Assembly: GCF_005518135.1 (NCBI RefSeq)
Contig: NZ_SULI01000010.1
Span: forward strand, 38,340-102,339
DNA from: Shimia litoralis
Lineage (GTDB): Bacteria > Pseudomonadota > Alphaproteobacteria > Rhodobacterales > Rhodobacteraceae
Length of the DNA: 64,000 nucleotides
Direction of reading: 5' to 3'
The notes under the pieces are model-generated. The model had not been told where the DNA came from and did not search any database. It saw nothing but the letters and a program-made list of their open reading frames with translations. Both the position numbers and the translations under genes were made by a program. Each line of letters starts with the position of its first letter. The first letter of the stretch is position 1. This document shows, piece after piece, positions 1 to 8,760 of this stretch.

Positions 1-948
1 GGCACCGGACGGATCGAAGCCGCGATTGCAGAATTGAACGACAAGGGCCTGATCTATGAGGGGGTGCTTGAGCCGCCCAAAGGCAAGAAGCCCGAAGATT
101 GGGAGCCGCGCGAGCAAACCCTCTTCAAGTCTACAGAACACGGTGACGACGTAGATCGCCCCGTCAAGAAGTCAGACGGTGGTTGGACCTATTTTGCGCC
201 AGACATTGCCTATCATTATGATAAGGTTTCCAGAGGCTTCGACGCTCTTATTGATGTGTTCGGAGCCGACCATGGTGGCTATGTAAAGCGCATGAAAGCG
301 GCGGTGTCCGCGCTGTCAGATGGTCAGGTTCCCCTTGATATCAAGCTTACGCAATTGGTTAAGCTTTGGAAAAACGGCGAGCCTTTCAAGATGTCCAAAC
401 GGGCAGGCAACTTTGTGACACTGCGTGACGTGGTGGATCAGGTTGGCCCGGATGTGACCCGGTTTGTGATGTTGACGCGCAAGAATGATGCGCCGCTTGA
501 TTTTGATTTCGATAAGGTTCTGGAGCAATCAAAGGACAACCCTGTGTTCTATGTGCAATATGCACATGCGCGGGTGTGTTCGGTATTGCGCAAAGCCCAC
601 GAGGCCGGAATTACAGCAGATGATGCGGTATTGGCGCAAGCTGATCTGACCAAGCTAAGCCACGAAGCCGAGATATCGGTCGCCAAGAAACTGGCCGAAT
701 GGCCGCGTCTGGTAGAGCTTGCTGGCCGTACAAATGAGCCACACCGCGTGGCGTTCTATTTGTATGAACTGGCCAGCGAACTGCATGCCTTGTGGAACCG
801 CGGCAACGAATTGACCGAACTTCGGTTCATTCAAGAAGGGGACGAGGCCACATCTCAGGCGAAAATTGCGCTCGCACGTGCCGTAGCCGTTGTTATTTCT
901 GCAGGTCTTGGTATTCTCGGCGTAACTCCTGCGCAGGAGATGCGGTAA
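1..948 (+). CDS. argS: Arginyl-tRNA synthetase, C-terminal part (5' end outside window)
   Basis: Charges tRNA-Arg with arginine in the cytoplasm (class I synthetase). The frame is open from base 1, so the gene is cut by the window edge; about 315 codons of a protein usually near 580 residues remain. The fragment carries the class I signature as FKMSKRAGN, near fragment residue 130, and then the all-helical DALR anticodon-binding domain, where [15 protein letters not shown] is typical. The stop is TAA. The next gene starts 38 nt downstream on the same strand, which fits the argS-SPOR-nagZ-scpA-scpB order common in Rhodobacteraceae. Identity is secure; the true start cannot be seen. Confidence 0.97.
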   Translation, partial: GTGRIEAAIAELNDKGLIYEGVLEPPKGKKPEDWEPREQTLFKSTEHGDDVDRPVKKSDGGWTYFAPDIAYHYDKVSRGFDALIDVFGADHGGYVKRMKAAVSALSDGQVPLDIKLTQLVKLWKNGEPFKMSKRAGNFVTLRDVVDQVGPDVTRFVMLTRKNDAPLDFDFDKVLEQSKDNPVFYVQYAHARVCSVLRKAHEAGITADDAVLAQADLTKLSHEAEISVAKKLAEWPRLVELAGRTNEPHRVAFYLYELASELHALWNRGNELTELRFIQEGDEATSQAKIALARAVAVVISAGLGILGVTPAQEMR

Positions 949-986
949 TCAAGCTGTACGTCGCGCGGGGTTGAGGCAAAGGCAAG

Positions 987-2030
987 ATGACCCCGGCGAC
1001 AACGTATCGTCGCGGCAGCGAGGCGATTATGGCAGAGATTCCGATGTCGGGGCAAACCGTGCCCCCATCCGTGGCAGACACAGGCACCTCCGTGGTCAAT
1101 TGGGCAGGGGCGGCGATTTCGCTGGCGCTTGTCGTTGGGACGTGTGTCTGGGGGTACAAGCTCTTGATACGGGATGTAAGCGGGGTGCCTGTTGTGCGCG
1201 CTGTCGAAGGCCCGATGCGTATTCAACCCGAAAACCCGGGTGGGCGCCAGGCAGATCACCAAGGATTGTCGGTCAATGATGTGGCCGCCATCGGCACAGC
1301 GGGTAAACCAGCAGATCGCTTTGTGCTGGCACCAGCACCGATTTCGTTGAATGAAGAAGATACAAATGTTGTGATGGCCCGCGCTCCGACCGCGCCCACG
1401 GCCTCCAGTACTGGTGTTTCGACACCCGCCCGCGCGGCATCGCCAGCGCAAGCTATTGTGGCCCCAGAGCCTTTGCAAAATGAAGAAATGATGTCGATCG
1501 AGGCGCTTGCAGCCCAGATCGCCGGAGATACCACGCCGCTGAGCACATCAGGTCCTGCGGATACGGCCCCCGTCAAGGTTGCCTTGGGACCGGTTGACGA
1601 GATGCCCGAAGCAGAAGCCATAGCTGAGGCACCCGCCAAGCCCAAGATTAAGGGTGGGATCAAGACATCGCTGCGTCCGCAATTGCGTCCTGCAACTTTG
1701 GGGCAGGCGGTAAAGGTCGCATCAGCAAGCCCGGCGGCTGCGGCGTTGCCAACCGTGGTACAAGCAGGAGATATTCCGGCGGGTACACGTATGGTGCAAC
1801 TGGGCGCATTCGCCAGTGCAGAAATCGCGGTCGTCGAATGGGATAAGCTGAATGCCCGATTTGGGGATTATCTCGGTGACAAAACGCGCGTTATCCAAAA
1901 AGCCACAAGCGGTGGCCGCGTGTTCTTCCGGTTGCGGGCGATGGGCTTTAACGACGTAAATGACGCACGGCGTCTGTGTTCGGCACTCAAGGCAGAAAAA
2001 GCCGACTGTATTCCGGTGACCACACGGTGA
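987..2030 (+). CDS. SPOR domain-containing membrane protein
   Basis: A 347-residue protein with a short cytoplasmic N-terminus, one transmembrane segment at about residues 38-60, a long Ala/Pro-rich low-complexity periplasmic linker, and a C-terminal SPOR domain at about residues 265-347 beginning near RMVQLGAFAS. SPOR domains bind denuded glycan at septal peptidoglycan, so a role at the division site or in wall remodelling is inferred. Start: ATG at 987 is preceded by AAAGGCAAG; ATG at 1029 (MAEIPM), behind GAGG, is an equally possible start. The stop overlaps the GTG start of nagZ by 4 nt, so the two are probably translationally coupled, linking septal wall binding to wall recycling. Confidence 0.88.
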   Translation: MTPATTYRRGSEAIMAEIPMSGQTVPPSVADTGTSVVNWAGAAISLALVVGTCVWGYKLLIRDVSGVPVVRAVEGPMRIQPENPGGRQADHQGLSVNDVAAIGTAGKPADRFVLAPAPISLNEEDTNVVMARAPTAPTASSTGVSTPARAASPAQAIVAPEPLQNEEMMSIEALAAQIAGDTTPLSTSGPADTAPVKVALGPVDEMPEAEAIAEAPAKPKIKGGIKTSLRPQLRPATLGQAVKVASASPAAAALPTVVQAGDIPAGTRMVQLGAFASAEIAVVEWDKLNARFGDYLGDKTRVIQKATSGGRVFFRLRAMGFNDVNDARRLCSALKAEKADCIPVTTR

Positions 2031-3031
2031 GCCATTTTGGGGCCACTATTCTGGGGTGCGAAGGGCTTTCTTTGACGTCTCAGGAGCGCGCGTTCTTCAA
2101 AATTGCGCGGCCGTTTGGGTTTATCTTGTTTGCGCGCAACATCGAGTCGGCGGATCAGATATCGGCGTTGTGCCAAGATTTGCGTGACTGTGTCGGGTTT
2201 GATGCCCCTATTTTGATTGATCAGGAAGGTGGGCGGGTTCAAAGACTGCGGCCACCTTTGTCGCGCGCGTGGCCTGCGCCCCTAGATTTCGTGCAAGCTG
2301 CTGGCGAAAACGCCGAAAGAGCCATGTATTTGCGGTACCTGCTTACGGCGCTTGATTTGCGCGCTGTCGGCGTGGATGCAAACTGTGCGCCTCTGGTGGA
2401 TGTTGCCTGTGACACCACGCACCCGTTTCTGAAAAATAGATGTTACGGCGATGATCCTGTGCATGTGGCGCGTCTTGGCCGCGCTGTGGCGGATGGTATG
2501 CGCGACGGCGGTGTGTTGTCTGTTCTAAAACATATTCCTGGTCATGGCCGCGCCCAAGCGGACAGTCATCTGGATTTACCCCGTGTTTCCGTGTCCTCCC
2601 AAGATTTGGTGCGCGATTTTGCGCCGTTCAAGGCGTTGAATGATCTGCCGATGGGGATGACCGCCCATCTTGTGTACGAAGCCCTTGATGATGCGCCAGC
2701 AACCACCTCTTCCAAGGTGATGTCCATGATCCGGCAAGAGATCGGATTTGATGGGCTGATCATGACAGATGACATTTCAATGCAGGCGCTGAGCGGGCCA
2801 TTGGCGGTACGCTCAGAGGCGTCGATTGCCGCCGGGTGTGATGTTGTTTTGCACTGCAACGGCACCCTGTCCGAAATGCAACAGGTTGTAGATGCATCCG
2901 GAGAAATGACGGATATAGCCCAAAAACGGGCGATTGCAGTGCTCCAAGCCCGGTCTGAACCCGTTTCTGTTGACATTTCGGCGCTTGATGCTGAACTTAA
3001 AGCCCTTGTTATTGGGCTGGGGCATGGCTGA
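2027..3031 (+). CDS. nagZ: Beta-N-acetylhexosaminidase (glycoside hydrolase family 3)
   Basis: Removes N-acetylglucosamine from anhydromuropeptides in the cytoplasm, a step of peptidoglycan recycling. The 334-residue protein has the NagZ motifs in order: LIDQEGGRVQRL for substrate binding, KHIPGHG followed by DSHLDLP (the mobile loop with the His/Asp pair), and LIMTDDISM with the nucleophilic aspartate. I use the GTG at 2027, which overlaps the upstream stop as GTGA and gives MSHFGATILGC; the open frame extends further upstream only inside the SPOR gene. The 3' end overlaps scpA by 8 nt. anmK at 18261 encodes another recycling enzyme. Confidence 0.95.
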   Translation: MSHFGATILGCEGLSLTSQERAFFKIARPFGFILFARNIESADQISALCQDLRDCVGFDAPILIDQEGGRVQRLRPPLSRAWPAPLDFVQAAGENAERAMYLRYLLTALDLRAVGVDANCAPLVDVACDTTHPFLKNRCYGDDPVHVARLGRAVADGMRDGGVLSVLKHIPGHGRAQADSHLDLPRVSVSSQDLVRDFAPFKALNDLPMGMTAHLVYEALDDAPATTSSKVMSMIRQEIGFDGLIMTDDISMQALSGPLAVRSEASIAAGCDVVLHCNGTLSEMQQVVDASGEMTDIAQKRAIAVLQARSEPVSVDISALDAELKALVIGLGHG

Positions 3032-3821
3032 AGACAGCTTTGAAGATACACAGGCACAATCGGTTGCTGAACGCCTTGCTGCTGAGGCGCTGATTGTTGA
3101 CGTCGAGGGGTTCGAAGGCCCTCTCGATTTGCTGCTGATGTTGTCGCGCACGCAAAAGGTCGACCTGCGCAAGATTTCAGTTTTGGAATTGGCCCGGCAA
3201 TACTTGACCTTTGTAGAGCGCGCAAAACGTCTGCGCCTTGAACTGGCCGCTGATTATCTGGTGATGGCCGCGTGGCTGGCGTTTTTGAAATCACGATTGC
3301 TGCTTCCGCCTGACCCCACAGAAGACGGCCCTTCTGGGGAAGAGCTTGCTGCGCATCTGGCGTTTCAGCTCGAGCGGTTACAGGCGATGCGGGATGCCGC
3401 TGCCAAGTTGATGGCGCAAGATCGGCGTGGACGCGACTTTTTTGCACGCGGGGTACCAGAAGACGTTCAGCGGGTGCGGCGCGTGACATATACGGCGACC
3501 CTTTTGGATTTGATGCAGGGGTATGCCCGCATCCGGACGCGCGATGATTTTCGCCCGTTCGTGATGGATCGCGAGTCTGTGTATACCATGGAAGAGGCCT
3601 TGGATCGCATGCGCGGTCTCATTGGGTTTGCTGGCCAGTGGACCGATATCCTGAGTTATCTCCCGCAAGGATGGGAGAACGATCCGAAAAAGCGGCGCTC
3701 GGCGACGGCAGCGACCTTTGCGGCCTCGCTTGAGTTGGCCAAAGAGGGCAAAATTGAAATCCGGCAACCCGAGCTTTTTGCCCCGATCCAAGTCCGTAAG
3801 AAAGATGAAGACCATGCCTGA
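3024..3821 (+). CDS. scpA: Segregation and condensation protein A (kleisin)
   Basis: Kleisin subunit that bridges the heads of an SMC dimer and works with ScpB in chromosome condensation and segregation. The 265-residue protein shows the ScpA N-terminal signature VEGFEGPLDLLLML at about residues 30-43, followed by the helical kleisin region and a winged-helix C-terminus. The ATG at 3024 lies within the end of nagZ and the stop lies within the start of scpB, so nagZ-scpA-scpB look translationally coupled. The open frame runs upstream to 2934 inside nagZ, but that extension has no kleisin features. Confidence 0.94.
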   Translation: MAEDSFEDTQAQSVAERLAAEALIVDVEGFEGPLDLLLMLSRTQKVDLRKISVLELARQYLTFVERAKRLRLELAADYLVMAAWLAFLKSRLLLPPDPTEDGPSGEELAAHLAFQLERLQAMRDAAAKLMAQDRRGRDFFARGVPEDVQRVRRVTYTATLLDLMQGYARIRTRDDFRPFVMDRESVYTMEEALDRMRGLIGFAGQWTDILSYLPQGWENDPKKRRSATAATFAASLELAKEGKIEIRQPELFAPIQVRKKDEDHA

Positions 3822-4473
3822 GGCTGTGGAAGACAAAGAAGAGAGCCTGTTTGAGGCGCCCCCAATCGCAGAGCAAGAGCGCATGTGCGAGGCCATATTG
3901 TTTGCCAGCGCTGACCCTGTGACGATCAAAGATATGAACAGTCGCATGCCACACGGCTGTGATGCGGCCGAGGCGTTGGTGCATTTGCGCAAGCGCTATG
4001 AAGGGCGCGGTGTGCGTGTGGTCAAGGTGGGGGATGCTTGGGCGATGCGCACTGCACCTGATCTTGGCTTCTTGATGCAGAAAGAAATGGTTGAAACACG
4101 CAAGCTTTCGAGGGCCGCGATCGAAACATTGGCCATCATTGCATATCACCAACCGGTAACCCGTGCAGAAATTGAAGAAATTCGCGGGGTCAGCGTCAGC
4201 CGAGGCACCGTTGACCAGCTCTTGGAAATGGAGTGGATCAGATTTGGCCGTCGCAAGATGACCCCTGGGCGCCCCGTCACGTTTGTGGTGACCACCGAAT
4301 TTTTGGATCACTTCGGGCTTGAGAATGCGCGAGACTTGCCGGGACTCAAGGAACTCAGAGCTGCCGGGCTCTTGGAAAACCGGCCGCCACCGGGTGCAAT
4401 GCCCACGGTGAGGGATGGCGAAGACGTTGAGGATGAGGCCACAGAGGGGCAGTCAGAGTTGTTTGAGGACTAG
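3805..4473 (+). CDS. scpB: Segregation and condensation protein B
   Basis: Winged-helix partner of ScpA in the SMC-ScpAB condensin complex. About 222 residues; two winged-helix domains can be followed, with the family motif LSRAAIETLAIIAYHQPVTR at about residues 98-117 and EIRGVSVSRGT just after it. Two in-frame starts are close together: ATG at 3805 (MKTMPEAV) and ATG at 3814 (MPEAV). Both overlap the end of scpA and I cannot separate them from the ribosome-binding signal. The C-terminal tail is acidic (EDVEDEATEGQSELFED). Last gene of the argS-side cluster. Confidence 0.93.
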   Translation: MKTMPEAVEDKEESLFEAPPIAEQERMCEAILFASADPVTIKDMNSRMPHGCDAAEALVHLRKRYEGRGVRVVKVGDAWAMRTAPDLGFLMQKEMVETRKLSRAAIETLAIIAYHQPVTRAEIEEIRGVSVSRGTVDQLLEMEWIRFGRRKMTPGRPVTFVVTTEFLDHFGLENARDLPGLKELRAAGLLENRPPPGAMPTVRDGEDVEDEATEGQSELFED

Positions 4474-4563
4474 GGTTTCAGACAATTTCGGGCAAAGCCT
4501 TATATTTTGCACATTTTCCGTCTATATTAGGTGTCAAGGTAACAAAACAAAACCGAGGCCAGT

Positions 4564-4779
4564 ATGAACGCGAACCAATTGATAAACATGGTGACCCGCA
4601 TGGTAGTGCGCCGTTTCGTGAGCTTTGGGATCGACGCGGGTGTGAATGCGCTGTCAAAAAAGGATAGTGCAGGGCGCGCCACGCCCCAAGACGAGCGCGC
4701 CTTACAACAAGATGGCAAGCAAATGTCGACGCGTCTGCGCCAGAGCACACGTGCGTTGCGTCGGTTGGGTCGTTTCTAG
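4564..4779 (+). CDS. Conserved small hypothetical protein
   Basis: A 71-residue basic protein (MNANQLINMVTRMVVRR...) with an amphipathic N-terminal half and an Arg-rich C-terminus (TRALRRLGRF). It has no domain I recognise. Proteins of this size and opening sequence occur in other roseobacters as far as I recall, so I treat it as real; an AGT-rich leader with GAGGCCAGT precedes the ATG. It is not TatA, which some relatives carry after scpB: there is no N-terminal membrane helix followed by an amphipathic helix. Its TAG stop lies inside the palindrome CTAG, which also supplies the stop of the convergent MFS gene. Function unknown. Confidence 0.65.
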   Translation: MNANQLINMVTRMVVRRFVSFGIDAGVNALSKKDSAGRATPQDERALQQDGKQMSTRLRQSTRALRRLGRF

Positions 4780-5918
4780 GACGCCAGTGTTTGTTTGGCG
4801 CGCAGTCGTGACGTGATGGCTTCGCCTGCGCCCAACACAGCAAGGCTTGCGGAAATCCACATACACATTTGAATGCCGTTGAACTCAAAGGCTGGGCGGA
4901 ACAGAATTGTTGCGCAGAATACACTTAGGTACATCATGGTTGAATTCAGCCCCATGATTGCACCGCGTTGACCTGGATCCAGCATACTAAGACGGCTTAC
5001 CGTCAGGTTCAGGCCAAGGTGCTGAAGAACACCCCATCCAAACATAGCCGCAATCAGCCAGACATAGTTGGCTTGGACCAAAGACATCCCGACATAGAAC
5101 ACAGACAGTCCGGCAAACACCACCAAAAGCCCACATCGTGGACCGACGCGATCAAGCCAAGGATCAAACAGCATGGCCGCGCCAAAACCCAGACCATAAG
5201 AAAGTGTCAGCCAGCCCGCATCGCTCACGCTCCGATCAAGCGCACCAACCAAATGGGCACCCAAGTAGTTGTAAATTCCGTAGAAACCGGTTCCAAGAAC
5301 CGCGACCGAGAACAAAGCCGGCATAATTCCGGAGACCTTCAACGCGCTGATGGGCGATGTTGCGTGGCCAGATGGGGCGACATGGGGAAAGTGTGTCCGC
5401 CGAATGGTGACCAAAATTGCGACCATGCCGATCGAGAGAACACCAAACACAGTTCGCCAGCCCGCCAGCTCGGAGATATAGGCCGAGGCCGTGACACCGC
5501 CGACCATCGAAAGGGTCCAGCCGGTCAAGACCATGCCCATTGTCCGGGCCTCCTGGCCTTTGGGGGAGATAATGGCAGCCAGTGAATAGATCGCAGGCAA
5601 GGCCATGCCAACGCCGATGCCTGCAATGCCTTGACCAATCGACAGCCACCACAAGCTTGGGGCGGCGGTGCTTAGGCCCAACCCAACAATCACCAGACAA
5701 AGCGCCAGCTGCAACGCCTTGGGCGCGCCAACTCGGTCTGCGCGCGACGCAAGCAACAGGGCAGACCCGGCCACTCCGATTCCATAGATCGCCGAGGCAG
5801 TCATTACATCGGCTGCCGACCCTGCGCCCAAACCACGCGCTACATCTGCCGCAATGGGGGACAAAATCAGGGAGTTAGCGCCAATGAGGCCAACAGATAT
5901 CATAAGCAGAAGGATCAT
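4776..5918 (-). CDS. Major facilitator superfamily transporter
   Basis: A 380-residue integral membrane protein with about 12 hydrophobic segments and the MFS loop motif after segment 2 seen as ASRADRVGAPKA at about residues 58-69, a related motif DPWLDRVGPR in the second half, and a Gly-rich segment (GQGIAGIGVGMALP) typical of drug/metabolite exporters. Substrate unknown. It is divergent from an Lrp/AsnC regulator with 74 nt between the starts, so that regulator may control it (inference). It ends tail to tail with the 71-residue gene, sharing CTAG as both stop codons. Confidence 0.85.
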   Translation of the reverse strand: MILLLMISVGLIGANSLILSPIAADVARGLGAGSAADVMTASAIYGIGVAGSALLLASRADRVGAPKALQLALCLVIVGLGLSTAAPSLWWLSIGQGIAGIGVGMALPAIYSLAAIISPKGQEARTMGMVLTGWTLSMVGGVTASAYISELAGWRTVFGVLSIGMVAILVTIRRTHFPHVAPSGHATSPISALKVSGIMPALFSVAVLGTGFYGIYNYLGAHLVGALDRSVSDAGWLTLSYGLGFGAAMLFDPWLDRVGPRCGLLVVFAGLSVFYVGMSLVQANYVWLIAAMFGWGVLQHLGLNLTVSRLSMLDPGQRGAIMGLNSTMMYLSVFCATILFRPAFEFNGIQMCMWISASLAVLGAGEAITSRLRAKQTLAS

Positions 5919-5992
5919 ATCTCAGTCTCTTGGATTCTCTAACATGGTTCGGCTATTCTGATATCAACAGAACTTCATTCGGGGAATATGGA

Positions 5993-6529
5993 ATGGATCG
6001 CGAGCCAGAAGAAACAGATGATGTTCGGCGAAATGCGGGTCGCGGGCGTGCATTGGACAGTTTGGATCGAAAAATATTAGGTGCCTTGAGCGAAGACGCA
6101 ACACGTAGCTATGCTGATCTCAGCAAAGAGGTGGGCCTATCGGCACCTGCAGTGCATGAACGGGTCAAGCGACTTCGGGCGACGGGCGTGATCAAGCGCA
6201 CCAGCGCGGATTTACACGGACCGTCCTTGGGCAAGGATTTCTTGGCATTTGTGCATGTCGAGGCCGCTGGCTGGGGCAAAACCGAAGGCATCATGGCGTT
6301 GGGAGAGTTACCAGAAGTCGAAGAAGTGCACGCAGTGACAGGCGACACCGGTCTTATTCTAAAGGTACGGATGGATTGTCCAGAAGCCATGGAGGGCTTC
6401 CTGTGGCGTCTGTATGATATGCCGGGCGTCAGAGGTACGCGCACTTATGTTGTGCTGTCGACGCATCTTGAAAGAGGCGTTCAAGCGGGAATTACACCGG
6501 ATTTGTCACAGGGGGATAACCTGAAATAG
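5993..6529 (+). CDS. Lrp/AsnC family transcriptional regulator
   Basis: A 178-residue regulator: N-terminal helix-turn-helix (LDSLDRKILGALSEDATRSY, then LSKEVGLSAPAVHERVKRL with the recognition helix) and a C-terminal RAM/effector domain (FVHVEAAGW, EVHAVTGDTGLILKVR). Such proteins bind small effectors, mostly amino acids. I chose ATG 5993 (MDREPEE), which has GGGGAA 7 nt upstream; the open frame extends to a TTG at 5930 that would begin almost on top of the divergent transporter start. The charged 18-residue N-terminal extension before the HTH is longer than usual. Probable target: the divergent MFS gene (inference). Confidence 0.88.
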   Translation: MDREPEETDDVRRNAGRGRALDSLDRKILGALSEDATRSYADLSKEVGLSAPAVHERVKRLRATGVIKRTSADLHGPSLGKDFLAFVHVEAAGWGKTEGIMALGELPEVEEVHAVTGDTGLILKVRMDCPEAMEGFLWRLYDMPGVRGTRTYVVLSTHLERGVQAGITPDLSQGDNLK

Positions 6530-6532
6530 GGG

Positions 6533-7609
6533 TTATAACGCCTTGAAGTGTTTCGATAGTTTTAGACCCTGACCCTGATAGTTGGATGAGATACCTGACC
6601 CATACAGTTGGGTTGGGACATCTGCCATACGTTCATACACCAACCGGCCGACCACTTGGCCATGCTCCAACACAAACGGCGCTTCGTGACAGCGGACTTC
6701 CAGCACGCCGCGCGATCCAGAACCACCAGCTGCGTCATGCCCAAATCCCGGATCAAAAAAGCCAGCATAGTGAACCCGAAACTCTCCGACCATCGCCAGA
6801 TAGGGGGCCATTTCGGCTGCGAAAGCTGGCGGTATGTGAACCGCTTCTCGGCTTACAAGGATGTAAAATGCACCGGGATCAAGAATGATCATACCATCTG
6901 CACTGCGCACCTCTTCCCAGTATTCGGCTGGGTCGTAATGACCAATTTTGTCTAGATCAATCACCCCTGTGTGGGGTTTGGCACGATAGCCGACCAAATC
7001 GCCCTGAGTGGGCTCAAGATCAACGGAAAAGCCAAGACCGTCATCGATGACCGCGTCGCCATCGACCAACGGGCTACGGTCGTGCAGCACAGCGAGATCC
7101 TGATCGGACAGGATGCTTTGTCCGGCACGGAACCGAATTTGATTCAGGCGCATGCCCGGACGTACAAGGACGGAAAATGAACGAGGGCAGATTTCGGCAT
7201 ACAACGGCCCAGAATATCCGGTTGGGATGCGGTCAAACTCAACACCACCATCTGTAATGGTGCGAGTCAGCAGATCAAGCCGTCCAGTCGAACTCTTGGC
7301 ATTTGCGACGGCTTGCACACCTTCGGTTAGGTCAAGAGACTCCATAAGGGGCACAACATAGACACAGCCCTTTTCCAACACGGCGCCATCAGACAGGTCA
7401 ATGCGATGCATTTCGAACTCTGACAGGCGATCCTGAACCGAACGATCTGCGCCTGCTAAAAAGGATGCACGCACACGATAAGCGACCATGCCCAGTCGAA
7501 GATCAAGGCTAGCGGGTTGGATTTGTTCTGCGAGCACGGGGTGCGTGGCAGTGATCTCGCCTGAATTCACCATTTCTTCAATGGCTTGGCTTGGCAATAC
7601 ACCTGTCAT
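6533..7609 (-). CDS. dcd: 2'-deoxycytidine 5'-triphosphate deaminase, long alphaproteobacterial form
   Basis: Deaminates dCTP to dUTP for thymidylate synthesis. At 358 residues it is nearly twice the length of E. coli Dcd (about 190). It looks like the double-domain family: two trimeric-dUTPase-like beta folds in one chain, each with an SxxxRxG-like element (ASLDLRLGMVAYR near residue 30) and a glycine-rich stretch in the second half (FDPGFGHDAAGGSGSR). The start ATG at 7609 is 25 nt downstream of a terminator that separates it from tRNA-Pro. The 3' end is 3 nt from the convergent Lrp gene. The exact catalytic residues in this long family were not checked. Confidence 0.85.
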   Translation of the reverse strand: MTGVLPSQAIEEMVNSGEITATHPVLAEQIQPASLDLRLGMVAYRVRASFLAGADRSVQDRLSEFEMHRIDLSDGAVLEKGCVYVVPLMESLDLTEGVQAVANAKSSTGRLDLLTRTITDGGVEFDRIPTGYSGPLYAEICPRSFSVLVRPGMRLNQIRFRAGQSILSDQDLAVLHDRSPLVDGDAVIDDGLGFSVDLEPTQGDLVGYRAKPHTGVIDLDKIGHYDPAEYWEEVRSADGMIILDPGAFYILVSREAVHIPPAFAAEMAPYLAMVGEFRVHYAGFFDPGFGHDAAGGSGSRGVLEVRCHEAPFVLEHGQVVGRLVYERMADVPTQLYGSGISSNYQGQGLKLSKHFKAL

Positions 7610-7633
7610 CGTCGTCTCCCCGGATATGCAAAA

Positions 7634-7659
7634 CGCCCGGGCCTTACGGCACGCGGGCG
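7634..7659 (-). terminator. Rho-independent terminator after tRNA-Pro
   Basis: A perfect 6-bp GC stem (cgcccg / cgggcg) with a 14-nt loop, followed on the minus strand by TTTTGC. It lies just 3' of the tRNA-Pro gene and 24 nt before the dcd start, so it ends the tRNA transcript. Confidence 0.7.
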
Positions 7660-7667
7660 ATTTTGTA

Positions 7668-7744
7668 TGGTCGGGCTAGCAGGACTCGAACCTGCGACCT
7701 TCCGTCCCCCAGACGGACGCGCTACCAGGCTGCGCCATAGCCCG
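7668..7744 (-). tRNA. tRNA-Pro (anticodon GGG)
   Basis: The minus strand folds into a full cloverleaf: acceptor CGGGCTA pairs with TAGCCCG, discriminator A, encoded CCA at 7668-7670; anticodon stem TCCGT/ACGGA with loop CTGGGGG, giving anticodon GGG; T arm GCAGGTTCGAGTCCTGC. 77 nt including CCA. It decodes CCC and CCU. No integrase gene or repeated tRNA end is nearby, so it is not an occupied phage attachment site. Confidence 0.97.
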
Positions 7745-7755
7745 ACGATGGGCTG

Positions 7756-7783
7756 TTCATAGCGAATTTGGGGGCAGGGGCAA
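7756..7783 (-). promoter_or_regulatory. Possible promoter of tRNA-Pro
   Basis: On the minus strand TTGCCC and TATGAA are separated by 16 nt, with the -10 element about 12 nt before the mature tRNA 5' end. The spacing and position fit a sigma-70 promoter. A stronger -35 (TTGACT) is a little too far upstream (21 nt). Sequence match only. Confidence 0.4.
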
Positions 7784-7803
7784 GTCAAAAAGCACAACTT
7801 TTT

Positions 7804-8745
7804 TCAGGCATCCACGCTTTGGGTCATCCGGTCACGCAGGGTCCTCAACTGGGCAAGTACTGCCTGAGCTTGCGGCCTGTTGGTGGCTGACACGCCAGAA
7901 CTTGAGGCAAGGGTTGTCAAAACAGAGGTGTCGCTCGTTGAAAAATCTGGAGCGTCAGGTGTCTCTGATGTCTTAACTGGGTCGGATTCGGGCGCCTCTT
8001 TTGGTTCGTCGACAGGCTGAGCATCTGTGTCGTCGGTCAAAGCCCTGACTGGAGCGGCTGATTCTACAGGCGTGTGTTCGGCGTTTGAGTCAGAAACTTC
8101 ATCACGCGCGGGCTCAGAAGTTTGAGTGTCGATGGCCGGCTTGGTCTCTGCTGGGGGGATGCTTGCACGCTGAACAAATGCAGGAATAGACTCACTCGGA
8201 GGGATGTCGGATGAAGGTTCTGGCGTATCGGCGATCTCTGGCGTGCTTTCGTTCTGAGAAGAACTTTTTGCCTGAAAAAGATCGGCGATCGGCGGCGAAT
8301 CTTCGGGCGTGTCCTGTGGCGTGGCTTGCGCGTCGGGTACCGGTGTCGTGTCTGACGCTGGCTGAGACGTGGCAAAGTTCAATACGGTGCCGCGCTCGTC
8401 GTTAGTGTCAGGCGTGTCCTCAGAAATCTCGGGCGTGGCGATCTCCTGAGTGATCTCTTCGTGGTCATCAAGAAGCGGGGAAAGGGAAGACACATGTTTC
8501 ACGCCCTTCTCGCGCAGAAGCTTCTGCACGCCTTTGATTGTAAGGCCATCATCATGCAGTAACTTTTTGATACCACCCAACAAAAGCATATCGGCAGGGC
8601 GGTAATATCGACGGCCGCCCGCACGCTTGACGGGCTTAACCTGCGTGAATTTGCTCTCCCAAAACCGGAGAACATGCGATTGCGTATCCAGCCAATCAGC
8701 AACTTCGCTGATCGTGCGAAAGGCGTCTCTGGATTTACTGCCCAT
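7804..8745 (-). CDS. MerR family regulator with long disordered tail
   Basis: 313 residues. The first about 80 form a MerR-type winged helix-turn-helix ([21 protein letters not shown], then [20 protein letters not shown]), followed by [20 protein letters not shown]. The remaining about 230 residues are rich in Asp, Glu, Pro, Ser and Thr and look disordered, with no metal-binding cysteines and no effector domain. It follows ihfA with 15 nt between stop and start, as in other Rhodobacteraceae. The role is unknown; the acidic tail could mediate protein contacts. The -1 gene order (ihfA-merR-tRNA-Pro) is conserved in the family as far as I recall. Confidence 0.85.
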   Translation of the reverse strand: MGSKSRDAFRTISEVADWLDTQSHVLRFWESKFTQVKPVKRAGGRRYYRPADMLLLGGIKKLLHDDGLTIKGVQKLLREKGVKHVSSLSPLLDDHEEITQEIATPEISEDTPDTNDERGTVLNFATSQPASDTTPVPDAQATPQDTPEDSPPIADLFQAKSSSQNESTPEIADTPEPSSDIPPSESIPAFVQRASIPPAETKPAIDTQTSEPARDEVSDSNAEHTPVESAAPVRALTDDTDAQPVDEPKEAPESDPVKTSETPDAPDFSTSDTSVLTTLASSSGVSATNRPQAQAVLAQLRTLRDRMTQSVDA

Positions 8746-8760
8746 CGCTCTTGCTCCGTT

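Noticed and set aside
855..1478. 207-codon minus-strand frame at the argS-SPOR junction
   Set aside because: Antisense to two well-supported genes; Arg/Cys-rich shadow sequence with no start signal.
3619..4311. 230-codon minus-strand frame
   Set aside because: Opposite scpA and scpB; Arg/His-rich and unlike any protein family.
7668..7744. tRNA-Pro as a phage or island attachment site
   Set aside because: No integrase gene beside it and no second copy of the tRNA 3' end in the flanks; the region is conserved housekeeping DNA.
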